Below are positions 18,301 to 24,794 of a stretch of DNA of 64,000 nucleotides, piece after piece. This DNA comes from Eubacterium sp. 1001713B170207_170306_E7 (GTDB lineage: Bacteria > Bacillota > Clostridia > Eubacteriales > Eubacteriaceae), in assembly GCF_015547515.1 (NCBI RefSeq), contig NZ_JADMVE010000004.1, positions 372,001 to 436,000 on the forward strand, read 5' to 3'. How positions within the stretch are numbered: the first letter of the stretch is position 1; each line of letters starts with the position of its first letter. The translations under genes and the position numbers were made by a program. The notes below the pieces were generated by a model, which was given only the letters and a program-made list of their open reading frames with translations, was not told the origin of the DNA and did not search any database.

Positions 18301-19570
18301 GCTGGTCAAGCACAGCAATGGCGTTATCTTCTACATTATAAAATTTATTATTTTCGATCGTGACTGTCTTTTCATCTGCCACGGTCAAACCAGTATTTTT
18401 AAAGGTAATTCCTTTAATCGAAATGGTGTTGTCTCTTGTTTTGGAATCGTCATAGCCAATATACATCCCTTTGGTTAATACTGATTCTCCTTTAACAAGT
18501 GCGCTTGCATCAGCCGCACCTACGATGTTTACCGATTTTTCCTGATTATGCGATGAATTTGGAAAGGGCTTTACTGCTTCATCATAGGTACCAGGCGCCA
18601 AATAGACGGTTCCTCCTTTTTCAACTGCTTGAATTGCAGCCGTAATAGAGGTATAAAGTGTTTTGACATTATTGGAAACCGTGTAAGCAGTATCTGAAAT
18701 GGGCGTGTTACTCCAACGCTGAGCAGTCCGATTATCTGCGCTGACATAGGTATAATTTTCATATCCACTGGCGTTGACCGTGACATCCCCCTTATCAGAT
18801 TGTATCTGTATAGCATCCCCCAGCACACTGTCACTGCTCATGGTAAAATTGCCAGCATAAGTATCGGATTTTTCGACATTGACCGAATACCATCCGTTAT
18901 CCGCAGTCATCAGATACTGGGCGTCTACAGTAGAACCATTGACGATCAGACCGGCGCCGCTGTTGTCGGTACTGAAAATATTATTTAGGGTAACACTATT
19001 GGAACGGTACACATTGATGCCGTGGCCATAGGCCGTGCCGTTGTTTTCAAGGCTAATATCGCGTGCGCCACTAACCGTCATATTTTCAAGATTGACCGCG
19101 CCATTTTCAACACCTTTAACAACGATCAGAGACGCTGAAGATTTATCACCGTCTGCTGCCCATGTATCCGCGTTTTTCGCGATGATGGTGCCAAACATGT
19201 CGGAGCCGCGCAGGGTAATGGCTTTATCAATCACTAATGAGTTTGACAACTCAATATAGCCATCAATCTCAATGACTGCCCCTGGATCTGCAGCTGCAAT
19301 AGCGTTGCGCAATGATTGCTCATCTGTTATGACTGTATTTGCTACTGCTTTGCTTGATCGCAGCCCGGGAACCTGCACTTCTTCTGTATCCTGACTGTTG
19401 ACCGCCGACGGGTTGTCCGCCGTGGTATCCGTCAGATTGTCTGTTGTAATTTCCTGTTCGGTTTGCGTAGTCGTTAATTCTTCCGCAAACACTGAGAAAT
19501 TCATGGACATGAATACCATCAATACTGTTAGCAGCATTGACAGGGTTTGTTTTAATTTAGACTTTCTCAC
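9329..19570 (-). CDS. giant secreted parallel beta-helix surface protein (3,413 residues)
   Basis: The GTG at 19570 is preferred because AGGAGG lies 10 nt upstream and it begins a canonical signal peptide (RKSKLKQTL, hydrophobic core, cleavage near SVFAEE). Most of the protein is right-handed beta-helix repeats rich in N/G/T, with ITLRG, NITLDKV and TIENNKF strands. A unit of about 250 residues occurs twice (about 85-330 and 850-1100). Two GLUG-like segments lie near nt 14.1-13.9 kb (GNWTPIGTKDHPFTGKFDGQ) and 11.4-11.1 kb. InlB-type B-repeats lie near 10.6-9.9 kb (FDSWYINEKTFED; FKGWYYDQNG). No LPxTG or other C-terminal anchor is visible, so attachment is unclear. Likely role: adhesin or cell-surface interaction. 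It probably shares a transcript with the RiPP precursor. Confidence 0.88.
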   Translation of the reverse strand: MRKSKLKQTLSMLLTVLMVFMSMNFSVFAEELTTTQTEQEITTDNLTDTTADNPSAVNSQDTEEVQVPGLRSSKAVANTVITDEQSLRNAIAAADPGAVIEIDGYIELSNSLVIDKAITLRGSDMFGTIIAKNADTWAADGDKSSASLIVVKGVENGAVNLENMTVSGARDISLENNGTAYGHGINVYRSNSVTLNNIFSTDNSGAGLIVNGSTVDAQYLMTADNGWYSVNVEKSDTYAGNFTMSSDSVLGDAIQIQSDKGDVTVNASGYENYTYVSADNRTAQRWSNTPISDTAYTVSNNVKTLYTSITAAIQAVEKGGTVYLAPGTYDEAVKPFPNSSHNQEKSVNIVGAADASALVKGESVLTKGMYIGYDDSKTRDNTISIKGITFKNTGLTVADEKTVTIENNKFYNVEDNAIAVLDQLGDTYGTTTPGGSVIVKNNIIDGAGSAGINLRNPYDAEVTGNSIANVNHNGILFQLAKVSGGANYNAHSGKVIVTNNTVTNWDANNDKEGGRAIRIDTQGIDGPSPDSKVFTITENKCTKEDYSENTEDQDIVKITGVGNNTVNLTNNYWNSDSPAFDTILNVYIDAGSNKASSTQIQVYPFKKASGENGNAPISVKNGETTTQYSSLAEAVSNAQDNGTVTINDNIIVDAAAGGAIQVDKPMTITAAAEVTISTNTETAAALFKINAASVKLTDLNIQFTGAEDNSARNLTAFEVAGENVTIENCTVTGHYQTGFNEVTRGVVPNADNQGLNVINCTFTNIRQPGYFEGTGTLSGNTVKGTKGFVITANSNYVMSGNTFGTFGTEEGNAVDIAIIENSQTSTHYDAGQLSADNNGAVVENQLDRTLAKDGTFVIDRTLAVAVAGDNAQAYSLQKAVDGVKDENSTVKVAEDTYTLDSKLNITKPLTLEGVGAVIITKGEAAWVSTGDGSDAMLVSIENTKNVTLKNLTVKGAENIMVDSTKKASGSGINIYNSDNITLDKVISTNNAAAGVIVNSSSVTATDLQTSGNAWGGVNVDKKTDNSAKFTLSGDSNLTEAAPIYSENAEDVTVAATTAADAPYVATKMGNITVWSVTSDLTNKVYTLDDNQIATIYGSIEDAVTTLTNGGTIYLGESTDNNSFSIGYDVTLPDNITIQGTGAKASVVSLDYNGSNGSGSIEKSGTIITGVATKLKNITFEVTKPNRTGSSAAFSVYKPGFAMENCTVNVAGSVNDNYYIFDTNTLPADATVTITDSTFTSEAKAWTVYSGDISKQKTLAGKLTFTGNTITGNFSAVLSQITGAYDISDNTASLTADDACLADLMAVGSTWTNIQYESVISGNTLTTKNINGTDALIRILPIRMNSKVQALPAIMQEGFMPTVSENTHTADSAELPVYNVNMKRVHNNLATLRLQGALGEGTVIYTTYDNTATAGHPYVKTDAPIIGKTSGGTTKLYDNLQTAINEVGNGGTVTIPYTENGYTYNGDLSIRDGITIEVANSAGAQGTAKINGQVTIDGAKDVVMDGVSVRKDITGSGAVVTKNGSSLTYKNAAIENLSNKDNTNYSYEAGIRLEGKGDKVTIDNAKITATAYGIGLRHIEQELIVQNNSEITGWAAIMTSAGTLYNELNGGKEIAVDTNTHITVKDSKLTGIAKDNNYQVEGYAIVALQENYEKVSFEASNTTFTTDKRAAADGTTENGIDIRPYPSAVTLTNCTFNMCADATVINCIDNQVKGYQEQVKPYENNAYRNTITLTDVAANTVDNGAAPKIIARELMGGEDVDTFVFNNTSTEANILTEQDITWTVLDPSGTDITIEIATAEELQRVAEIVNIGGDTGKVLADGNATIKLKNDIDLSSIGNWTPIGTKDHPFTGKFDGQGYELSKLSVTGQDGQNYLGLFGAIGAGAEISRVILDQPHVTAISAAVTDSPDPNPLGKNVGALVGGTVAGAGKDINISGITVNAGQVTGYGRVAGILGQVIQGTAKVSISGCRVNGTTIESVNNDIATGGNGDKAGGIVGQAMWSTQASITSCFVENSTVKGARDIGGIIGIANNVSISNCNADVTIEKVTAQNRKDKNLNFGGIIGSYEGTATVLGENNTSKVGFKGDLEYAPGCNNIVFQGIYYGGPYKTDNKLTSTNYDNQTEATIYGEKDPTENGKILAAVKDLVGEKGIVNLAANEYTLADSLTIDKELMINGLTDDTVLVNASVNEEEQPEAVEAIGQETGVVINGKIEVQANSTLKGLTIKDNGAVATALVSTDTPAIAIKLDNCYLYQNGEGTNGNDTTNEFNKRSNGIWLKSSAQGTALNVTNSYIKLDGEKGHLGIVANADNVVVNMSNSKILSDNFYDRGILYAAEGILSAIENTEIDTKYYALNFYGNASNAGELTVDRSKLTGYAAMNIKGDNKTINVMNSTLIGRTSFEEGTGYNSYGTIVFDRSAQNNHVIVDGVDSVLSTEYVNGAKSLQYLVDMRSDSTSSFTMNAGKMEIPADTTTGTACRQEQDTGRGALVIGSNVQTVYNAGTNDSPDWKACIKVVDENGTIKNAANSVANALYKKEYMDPNGGKDYKPYAELNVKPESGDTLVIPDGAVITENIDMSTIGQPYELDTKDISINGINIKTDGDVVFTGSFAGSTKGKLVVPVGETETFDGDVKHYVTVQLDGSGVNDGENQSIIKAKNNLSDQNSFVKGSNATFEYKAATTESDYNIWTATHRTDTFDVGDGSLEAPYQIATPEQLKLLCDKVNMADSIHADKHYVLVADLTLPEEMIIADKNGKNGIGVNYKNSDDSWSNGFTGTFNGNKHTITMSSNQTNALFEQIGQNSFIKDLEFVSPRPLVRYNNGLVKQISYVNQSSDLTALGSGLIEINKGTAQNCYTNGTLSAYAIGNGTYENCYTIHNGIVPNDGSFPGTLTNTYYQGTTTDYTNHVVSAADMQKARFAMILDGSNPGSEEPAESPNWTYVPNAEGNTYPQLQWEAPTSIITPLTNVTAVSGNEAQGTVTMTKPEDGHIYAGDTVTVTAAPTKDYTFDSWYINEKTFEDNNRITKAIKVANDNTIIKATFSAKPKVQLSVNLNGTGGKVYKFNGTKYELFAAPSIAGLTSVNIGDTVKLRASVNATAVNTQFKYWYDTTSNRIVSENLDYEFTAGSSAINLAAVFYTPDPELASVTFRDAYNTVIYNKAYLTEASSTITDFPAAQVLSGYDFKGWYYDQNGTPVLVTKDTVVKCDMDIYPVFEKQQSNYTVTLHDAKFKGTDETTREVVYKDQVTAIAEETKANQIFAGWKFGNETEATSDYVGYNLEYNFTVTQDTHLYAVYQNEKPVIDEPTVSLSTVLVSPGNGILGFTATNNLVDTTRFKFVEAGFIYKKEFIISPDESQFVIDGENVTTRKLQSISESGTTSIMLGGISQNSGATIRAYLTYEDIANGQIKTTYSSITVQQQK

Positions 19571-19825
19571 TTTCTTTTTCCTCCTGTTTGAATCCCTGAT
19601 CCCATAGACTTCCACACATTCCTGTTTTTGGCTCCACCTCTCTCTTTATATTAAAGTAAATTTAATTTTTATATCGTACACTATGTACGATTTGGGCTAA
19701 GAAATGGGCGGAGGAATAGGCGCCTCCTCCGCGATTACAAAAAGCTTTATATTCATGAGCACACAGCTCCGAATACCGTGATTAAAGGGTCATTTATGTG
19801 CAAAGCAAAGAAGTCGTGAATGTAT
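19571..19825. promoter_or_regulatory. leader/control region of the surface protein with two palindromes
   Basis: No gene. ATCGTACA (19673-19680) and TGTACGAT (19684-19691) form a perfect 8-bp operator-like palindrome adjoining a minus-strand TATAAA. GCGGAGGA (19708-19715) and TCCTCCGC (19725-19732) form a second stem without a T-run. No good -35 hexamer is apparent, so a promoter here would need activation, or transcription may enter from upstream. A lone TCGTGAA at 19814-19820 resembles one arm of the neighbouring recombinase-type site. Confidence 0.5.
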
Positions 19826-19849
19826 TCGTGAAATCGTACCATTTCACGA
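19826..19849 (+). repeat. left inverted repeat, recombinase core-like site
   Basis: 9-bp arms TCGTGAAAT and ATTTCACGA surround the asymmetric 6-bp spacer CGTACC. The whole 24-bp sequence occurs again in exact reverse complement at 21350-21373, on the other side of the recombinase gene. Two inverted binding arms around a 6-8-bp crossover spacer is the usual design of tyrosine-recombinase core sites. Opposed orientation of the two spacers would give inversion, not excision. Confidence 0.85.
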
Positions 19850-19915
19850 ATTTTAGACTCTAAACTGCTTATTTAAACCAATCAAACAAAATGCGACCAC
19901 TTTTCTGACCACTTT

Positions 19916-21145
19916 CTATTCACCTTTATCTATTGGAAATTCTGATATTTTATTCATTTCGATACGGTCTTGCTCTGTAAGTGGATGGATATAACGTTTT
20001 AACGTTATTGCTATATTGGCGTGCCCCAGAATTCTGCTCAGAACTGAAATTTGCATATTTTTGCCTGCGGCTCTTGTGGCGAAAGTATGCCTTAAAATAT
20101 GAAAATTTCTTTTTCTTATACCAGCGGTTTCTAAAATATGCGCAAAATAGGCCTGGTAAACTCTCGGATCAATGAATGACCCTTTCATATTTGAAAAAAC
20201 AAACGCACTTTTTTCACTGAGATTTATTTCATAATCTTTCAGCAAAGAGTGAATTTCGTCGTTCATCGGAATAATTCTTTCAGAATAATAGGATTTTGTC
20301 CCTTCAAAAATCATTTCCGTTTTCTTAAGATTTTCTCCCGACGTATTGACACGGTGTACTGCATCGCGAATCATAACAGTCTTTTCCTCAAAATCAATAT
20401 CCTGCCACCTCAGCGCTGCCAATTCTCCAAGTCGTATACCGGTCTTTAGCGCCAGCAAAACAGCGGTTGCCTTTATGCTGTCAGAATCCTTTTTTAGAAT
20501 CATCTCAAGCTTCCGGCACTCCGCTTTGTCAAAAACGTCTGCTGCCTTTTTTCTTGTTGTGGGAATTTTCACCTCCTGACAGGGATAGGAGGCAATCATT
20601 TCCAGCCGAGCTGCCTCTTTTAATGCGGAGGATAATATTGCAATGTGCCGCTTAACGGTTGCACCTGACAATTTGTCCTGTCTTATTTTGTTCTGCACAT
20701 ACGTCTGAACGGTTTCGTTATCCAGTTCACACAGACGGTAGCCGCCTATCTCTGGAATTAAATGGTTTTGAATCACACTGCAATACTGTGTATAGGAAGA
20801 TCTTTTAAGCTCCGCTTTTTTACTGTTTTCCAGCCATTCCACCAGCCATTCCTGCAAAAACAGTGAACTCCCCTCTGAGTTTATAATTTTCGACTTTTTT
20901 AGTTTTTCAGTGATGACGCCCTCACTCTTTTTATGTTTTTTATTTTTTCTTAAAACTCTTTGAAGCTCAACTTCTTCAAAATTTTCTTTTTCACAACATT
21001 CTAATTTTTCAACTACCTTCTGGTAGGTTTTAGCATACAAATACCGATAGACCGCTTTGCCGTAAATATTGTTATAACCCACAATACACCGCGCTTCATA
21101 ACGCCCGTCCGCTCTTTTTCGTACATTTTTTCGGTAATGCTTCAT
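19916..21145 (-). CDS. tyrosine recombinase/integrase
   Basis: 409 residues from the ATG at 21145, chosen because AGGGAGG lies 9 nt upstream (a longer in-frame start at 21184 lacks one). The N-terminal region (KHYRKNVRKRADGRYEARCI) resembles the arm-binding domain of Tn916-like integrases, followed by a SAM-like core-binding domain. The catalytic domain shows the Arg of TGIRLGELAALRWQDID, HILRHTFATRA, LGHANIAITLKRYIH with GH and the Tyr nucleophile. It is complete and probably active. No excisionase or other mobile-element genes accompany it. A perfect 24-bp inverted repeat flanks it, so it may invert its own segment and thereby switch the adjacent surface-protein operon (inference). Confidence 0.9.
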   Translation of the reverse strand: MKHYRKNVRKRADGRYEARCIVGYNNIYGKAVYRYLYAKTYQKVVEKLECCEKENFEEVELQRVLRKNKKHKKSEGVITEKLKKSKIINSEGSSLFLQEWLVEWLENSKKAELKRSSYTQYCSVIQNHLIPEIGGYRLCELDNETVQTYVQNKIRQDKLSGATVKRHIAILSSALKEAARLEMIASYPCQEVKIPTTRKKAADVFDKAECRKLEMILKKDSDSIKATAVLLALKTGIRLGELAALRWQDIDFEEKTVMIRDAVHRVNTSGENLKKTEMIFEGTKSYYSERIIPMNDEIHSLLKDYEINLSEKSAFVFSNMKGSFIDPRVYQAYFAHILETAGIRKRNFHILRHTFATRAAGKNMQISVLSRILGHANIAITLKRYIHPLTEQDRIEMNKISEFPIDKGE

Positions 21146-21285
21146 TCTTTTTTCCTCCCTTGGTACGACCATTTTTTTGACCATACTTTTGTTAATTATA
21201 TCTAAAACAAAGGGTAAGAAATGGAATTATATGGTATTTTTTTTATTTAGCATGTAAAAAAGTGCGTGCAATCACTCGCCAAAGA

Positions 21286-21294
21286 TGATATAAT
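21286..21294 (+). promoter_or_regulatory. outward-facing extended -10 promoter inside the flanked segment
   Basis: TGATATAAT is an extended -10 (TGnTATAAT); the -35 region 17 nt upstream is weak (GTGCAA at 21266-21271). It points right, across the right inverted repeat. If the segment were inverted it would point at the surface-protein operon. Confidence 0.5.
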
Positions 21295-21349
21295 ATCTTC
21301 AATTCATAATTCTAATAGTGTTTTTATCAGAATCAGAAGTATCTGGCAC

Positions 21350-21373
21350 TCGTGAAATGGTACGATTTCACGA
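21350..21373 (-). repeat. right inverted repeat, recombinase core-like site with terminator-like tail
   Basis: Exact reverse complement of 19826-19849: arms TCGTGAAAT/ATTTCACGA with spacer GGTACG. On this side the palindrome is followed by a T-run (21375-21386), so for rightward transcription it should also terminate. The left copy lacks such a T-run on its outer side. Confidence 0.85.
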
Positions 21374-21651
21374 GTTTTTTCTTTTTCCAACAGAATCGTT
21401 AATCAATAAAATGCCTGATTCTGCAACAACTCTGTGGAGTGCTTATCAGCTAAAAAGATGGCTGGCTTTCCGGTATACGCCTGCATTGATGAATTTATTC
21501 TGTATTCCATTACCCCTTTTATAATAGTTCCTTTCATATACTCTATCCCTATACTTTTGTTGTATTGCCCACGCTCTTTTACCTTGATATAATATAACAA
21601 AAGCCGCATTCGGCACGCTGCACGACGCTTCCCAAAAACGGAGGAACTCCA
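21374..21651 (+). promoter_or_regulatory. intergenic region with promoter of the sigma-54 activator gene
   Basis: No convincing gene in this 278-nt gap. A plus-strand promoter is visible: TTGCCC (21565-21570), 17-nt spacer, extended -10 TGATATAAT ending at 21593. It should drive the activator gene at 21652. Confidence 0.6.
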
Positions 21652-23100
21652 ATGTATAAAAATGATACTCTGCTCTATCGTGAATTAGAAGAAGTCACCA
21701 CTATTGGCATTCAGATCGTTAACATCCATAACAAGGTGATCTGCTATTCAAAAGGATGTGAGCTGATTGAGGGGTATAAAAGAAAAGATGTCCTGGGAGA
21801 GGACCTGAATTCTCTGTATAATCAGAGGCAGGAACTGAAAAACAACTCAAGCCGTTCGGTTATTGTGGATACTTTTTCTAAAAAAAAGCCTTTGAAAGAT
21901 ATTTTTGTTTCTTACACCACCAAAAACAGTGATAAGATTATCAATGTTCTTTGTGACACTTACCTGCTTTATGATGATAATGACCGTATTAAGTCTGTTA
22001 TTTGTGTCTATAGAGATATCTCGGATTACCTTAACCTGATTAGTTTAGTGAATCGTCTCAACGCCGAATTAAATTCAAAAAATGCCAGCTTAAATAATGA
22101 TACACAATATACGTTCGATCATCTCATTGGCGCCAGTCCTAATTTCATTGATGTTATTGAGCAGGCAAAGCGCATCGCGGACTGTGATGAATCGGTATTG
22201 ATCATCGGGGAAACCGGAACAGGAAAAGAGCTTTTTGCTCAGAGCATTCATAATGCCAGCAAACGGAGCAGCAACCATTTTGTCGCTCTTAACTGCAGCG
22301 CTCTGCCTGAAAATCTTATGGAAAGCACGTTATTTGGTACCTGCAAAGGCGCTTTTACAGGCGCGCTTAATCAGAAGGGGCTGTTAGAGGAAGCCGATGG
22401 CAGTACTTTATTTCTCGATGAGATCAACTCCATGGATATCGGTCTCCAGGCAAAGCTCCTTCGCGTGCTTGAAACGAAACGTTACCGCAAAGTGGGCAGT
22501 AACCGTGAACAAAGCTGCAATATCCGGTTTATCTGCGCGATGAATCAAGCGCCTCAGAAAGCCATCTCCGAAAAGACGATCCGCCTTGACCTTTATTTTC
22601 GCATTGCTGCTTTTTCATTGTCCATCCCTCCTCTCAGAGAGCGTAAAGGCGATATTCTTTATTTATCGAACTATTTTATAAAAACACTTGTGCCGCCATC
22701 TGGTAAAAAAATATCTGGTTTATCTCAAAAGACTAAAAAATTATTTGAAAATTATGCCTGGCAGGGCAATGTGCGGGAGCTTAAACACGTTATCATGCAA
22801 AGTATCTATTCTGCTAAAGAAAATGAAAGTCTTATTGAACCCAGGCATCTTCAGAATCACTCTTTTGAAAATATTCTGTCACACCCTGTGAAAGGTGACT
22901 TTCTCATTTCTGCTGCTTCTTCATCGGAAAGTGATTTAGCCAAAAATATTAACGCGTATGAGAAAAAGCTAATCCAACACGCTCTTGTAAAAAATGACTA
23001 TAACATCTCAAAAACGGCTGAATACTTAAATATAACGCGACAATCACTTCACGGAAAAATAAAAAAGCATTCTATCATTACGAAAAAGACTAAAATTTAA
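21652..23100 (+). CDS. PAS-containing sigma-54-dependent transcriptional activator
   Basis: 482 residues. Order: N-terminal PAS-like sensor (about 10-130), AAA+ domain with Walker A GETGTGKE (186-193), the sigma-54 contact loop GAFTGA (233-238) and Walker B STLFLDEINS, then a C-terminal Fis-type helix-turn-helix (YNISKTAEYLNITRQSLHGK). GGAGG precedes the ATG. It is followed by its own terminator and then by a perfect -24/-12 promoter driving mttB-MFS-mttB-BCCT, so that operon is the likely target. The PAS domain may sense the substrate or redox state (unknown). A paralogue lies at 62693 beside the second such operon. Confidence 0.92.
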   Translation: MYKNDTLLYRELEEVTTIGIQIVNIHNKVICYSKGCELIEGYKRKDVLGEDLNSLYNQRQELKNNSSRSVIVDTFSKKKPLKDIFVSYTTKNSDKIINVLCDTYLLYDDNDRIKSVICVYRDISDYLNLISLVNRLNAELNSKNASLNNDTQYTFDHLIGASPNFIDVIEQAKRIADCDESVLIIGETGTGKELFAQSIHNASKRSSNHFVALNCSALPENLMESTLFGTCKGAFTGALNQKGLLEEADGSTLFLDEINSMDIGLQAKLLRVLETKRYRKVGSNREQSCNIRFICAMNQAPQKAISEKTIRLDLYFRIAAFSLSIPPLRERKGDILYLSNYFIKTLVPPSGKKISGLSQKTKKLFENYAWQGNVRELKHVIMQSIYSAKENESLIEPRHLQNHSFENILSHPVKGDFLISAASSSESDLAKNINAYEKKLIQHALVKNDYNISKTAEYLNITRQSLHGKIKKHSIITKKTKI

Positions 23101-23113
23101 AGTATTTTATATA

Positions 23114-23134
23114 TTTTACAAAAATACTGTAAAA
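23114..23134. promoter_or_regulatory. candidate upstream activator site, TTTTACA-N7-TGTAAAA
   Basis: A perfect 7-bp inverted repeat 150 nt before the sigma-54 promoter, a usual distance for enhancer-binding proteins. A related looser repeat (TGTAAAAAA ... TTTTTTTTACA) lies at 23182-23215, and a similar GTAAAATA-N7-TATTTTAC palindrome precedes the second sigma-54 promoter at 59696-59718. Confidence 0.5.
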
Positions 23135-23223
23135 TTTTCTGACTATTCCCTAAATCACCTGTTTTATCCCTCTATATCCTATGTAAAAAAAGCTGACACT
23201 GTCGATTTTTTTTACAATAATTG

Positions 23224-23272
23224 AAAGAATTATTGGCAAAATCCTGTTTTTTTGCGAATAATTCTTTTTTTT
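23224..23272 (+). terminator. terminator of the sigma-54 activator gene
   Basis: An imperfect stem of AAAGAATTATT with AATAATTCTTT (closed by a GCAAAA/TTTTGC part) is followed by a run of T. It separates the activator gene from the sigma-54 promoter downstream. Confidence 0.65.
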
Positions 23273-23283
23273 ACGGCTTATTT

Positions 23284-23300
23284 TTGGCATTTATCTTGCT
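23284..23300 (+). promoter_or_regulatory. sigma-54 (-24/-12) promoter of the mttB-MFS-mttB-BCCT operon
   Basis: TTGGCA (23284-23289), six nucleotides, TTGCT (23296-23300): matches the consensus YTGGCACGrNNNTTGCW with the GG and GC at the correct spacing. It lies 50 nt before the first mttB start and just downstream of the cognate activator gene. Confidence 0.9.
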
Positions 23301-23349
23301 TTAGATTTAGTTATCCATTGCGCATTGAGTAAACACTAAGGAGGTTTGT

Positions 23350-24777
23350 ATGCATTCTTATGAAAAATTCATTTCACTGAATGATATCGAAAAAATTCAT
23401 CATGAATCTTTGCATATCTTGCAGGAAATCGGTATAAGATTTGAACATCCCCAAATCATTGAAATCTTTAAAAAGCACGGGATGCAAATTGATGGAAATA
23501 CGGTTTTCTTTGATGAAAAAACACTGGCGAAATATTTGGCGCTTATTCCCAAATGTTTTACAATCCGTTCGTCAAAGGGCGATTCCGTCTATGGCAAGGG
23601 CATCTGCCACAAAATGCCTGCTGCTGGAAATATCTATATTCAGGATAACGGCACTGTTAGGAAAATGACAAATACGGATGTCATTAATCAGTTTAAGCTC
23701 TCTGACACCAGTGACTTGACGGATACGAACTACATGAACATTTTTTTAGAGAATAAAGACTTTACAAAAGAACAAAGAATTTATGCTGAATTGGCAATGC
23801 ATCTAAAGTATTCGAACAAGGCAGGCCCCTATGTGCTGCCAAACACTTTTCAAATAGACAACATTCATGATTCATATGTCAAAGGCTTGCGTCTTATAAA
23901 AAATTTTGAGGCCATCCAAAACGATTATGTCTGTATCATTTCAATTAACACGCTTTCTCCTTTATGTTATGACCATGATCCGCTTGAAAAGATGTTAATT
24001 GCCGGTGAGGAAAACCAGCCCATCTGGATTTCACCCTGTGCCATGCCGCTTCTTACAGCTCCTCCCTCAGTGATGAGCATGATGGCTATGACGAATGCTG
24101 AAACACTTGCCGGGCTTGTTTTATCACAAATGATCAAGCCAGGCTTACCCTGTGTATACGGAAATACTTCAGGCTCGACCAACTTAAAAACCATACAGCT
24201 GAGCATTGGCTCTCCTGAAAGTGTTTTAGTCACTTACGTCACTAAAGCGTTAGCTGACTTTTATGGTCTTCCGTGCCGGGCCGGGGGCGCCTTAAGCGAC
24301 TCAAAAGATTTTGATTTTCAGGCTGGCGGTGAATCCATGATGATGATTTACGCTTCATTAGATGCAAACCCCGACCTGTTATTTCATGCCTGCGGGATCA
24401 TCGGAAGCTTTAATATCGTAAGCTTCGAGAAGTTTCTTGCCGATGAGGAAATGTATCATATGTGCAGCCGAATCCTAAATGGCGTAGACTGCAGCCCTGA
24501 AAAGGAATGCTTTGACCTCATTTCAAAAACCGGGCCGCGCGGAATCTTTTTAAAGGGTCGTACCCCGAAGATTTATCGTGATGAATTTTTTATGCCTAAG
24601 CTTTTTAACAAGGATGACCCCAACCAGTGGCAGCAGCACGGTTCTGTGTCTCTGAGGGATTCTATTCAAAAGAAAGTGGAACAACGGATTCTGTCTTACC
24701 AGCCTCCTGAAATCACGCAAGAACAGAGTTCACTTTTAAAACCTTATCTGCCGCAAAAATATATCGAAAAAATCTAA
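23350..24777 (+). CDS. MttB-superfamily (non-pyrrolysine) methylamine/quaternary-amine:corrinoid methyltransferase 1
   Basis: 475 residues, COG5598/MttB-like over the whole length. Diagnostic stretches are LHILQEIGIRFEHPQ, LSPLCYDHDPLEKM, SPCAMPLLTAPPS, GLPCVYGNTSGSTN and GGALSDSKDFDFQAGGES. True trimethylamine MttB is read through an in-frame amber codon as pyrrolysine; here the frame is open without TAG, so this is the MtgB/MtpB/MtcB/MtyB type that demethylates quaternary amines and passes the methyl group to a corrinoid protein. The exact substrate cannot be read from sequence. AAGGAGG lies just before ATG. It is first in a sigma-54 operon with an MFS transporter, a second MttB and a BCCT transporter. 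About as close to the paralogues at 26081 and 59931 as these are to each other, by motif comparison. Confidence 0.92.
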   Translation: MHSYEKFISLNDIEKIHHESLHILQEIGIRFEHPQIIEIFKKHGMQIDGNTVFFDEKTLAKYLALIPKCFTIRSSKGDSVYGKGICHKMPAAGNIYIQDNGTVRKMTNTDVINQFKLSDTSDLTDTNYMNIFLENKDFTKEQRIYAELAMHLKYSNKAGPYVLPNTFQIDNIHDSYVKGLRLIKNFEAIQNDYVCIISINTLSPLCYDHDPLEKMLIAGEENQPIWISPCAMPLLTAPPSVMSMMAMTNAETLAGLVLSQMIKPGLPCVYGNTSGSTNLKTIQLSIGSPESVLVTYVTKALADFYGLPCRAGGALSDSKDFDFQAGGESMMMIYASLDANPDLLFHACGIIGSFNIVSFEKFLADEEMYHMCSRILNGVDCSPEKECFDLISKTGPRGIFLKGRTPKIYRDEFFMPKLFNKDDPNQWQQHGSVSLRDSIQKKVEQRILSYQPPEITQEQSSLLKPYLPQKYIEKI

Positions 24778-24794
24778 GAAAAAGGAGAAACAAA

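Noticed and set aside
10717-19259. Many plus-strand ORFs opposite the giant surface protein
   Set aside because: They are shadows of its reading frame: no RBS, no recognisable domains, and biased composition mirroring the repeats.
19826-21373. Direct att sites of an integrative element around the recombinase
   Set aside because: The two 24-bp sites are in inverted, not direct, orientation, and the segment carries only the recombinase. Excision is therefore not expected.
21403-21609. Short minus-strand ORF of 68 codons upstream of the sigma-54 activator
   Set aside because: No ribosome binding site, it overlaps the activator promoter, and its composition looks random.
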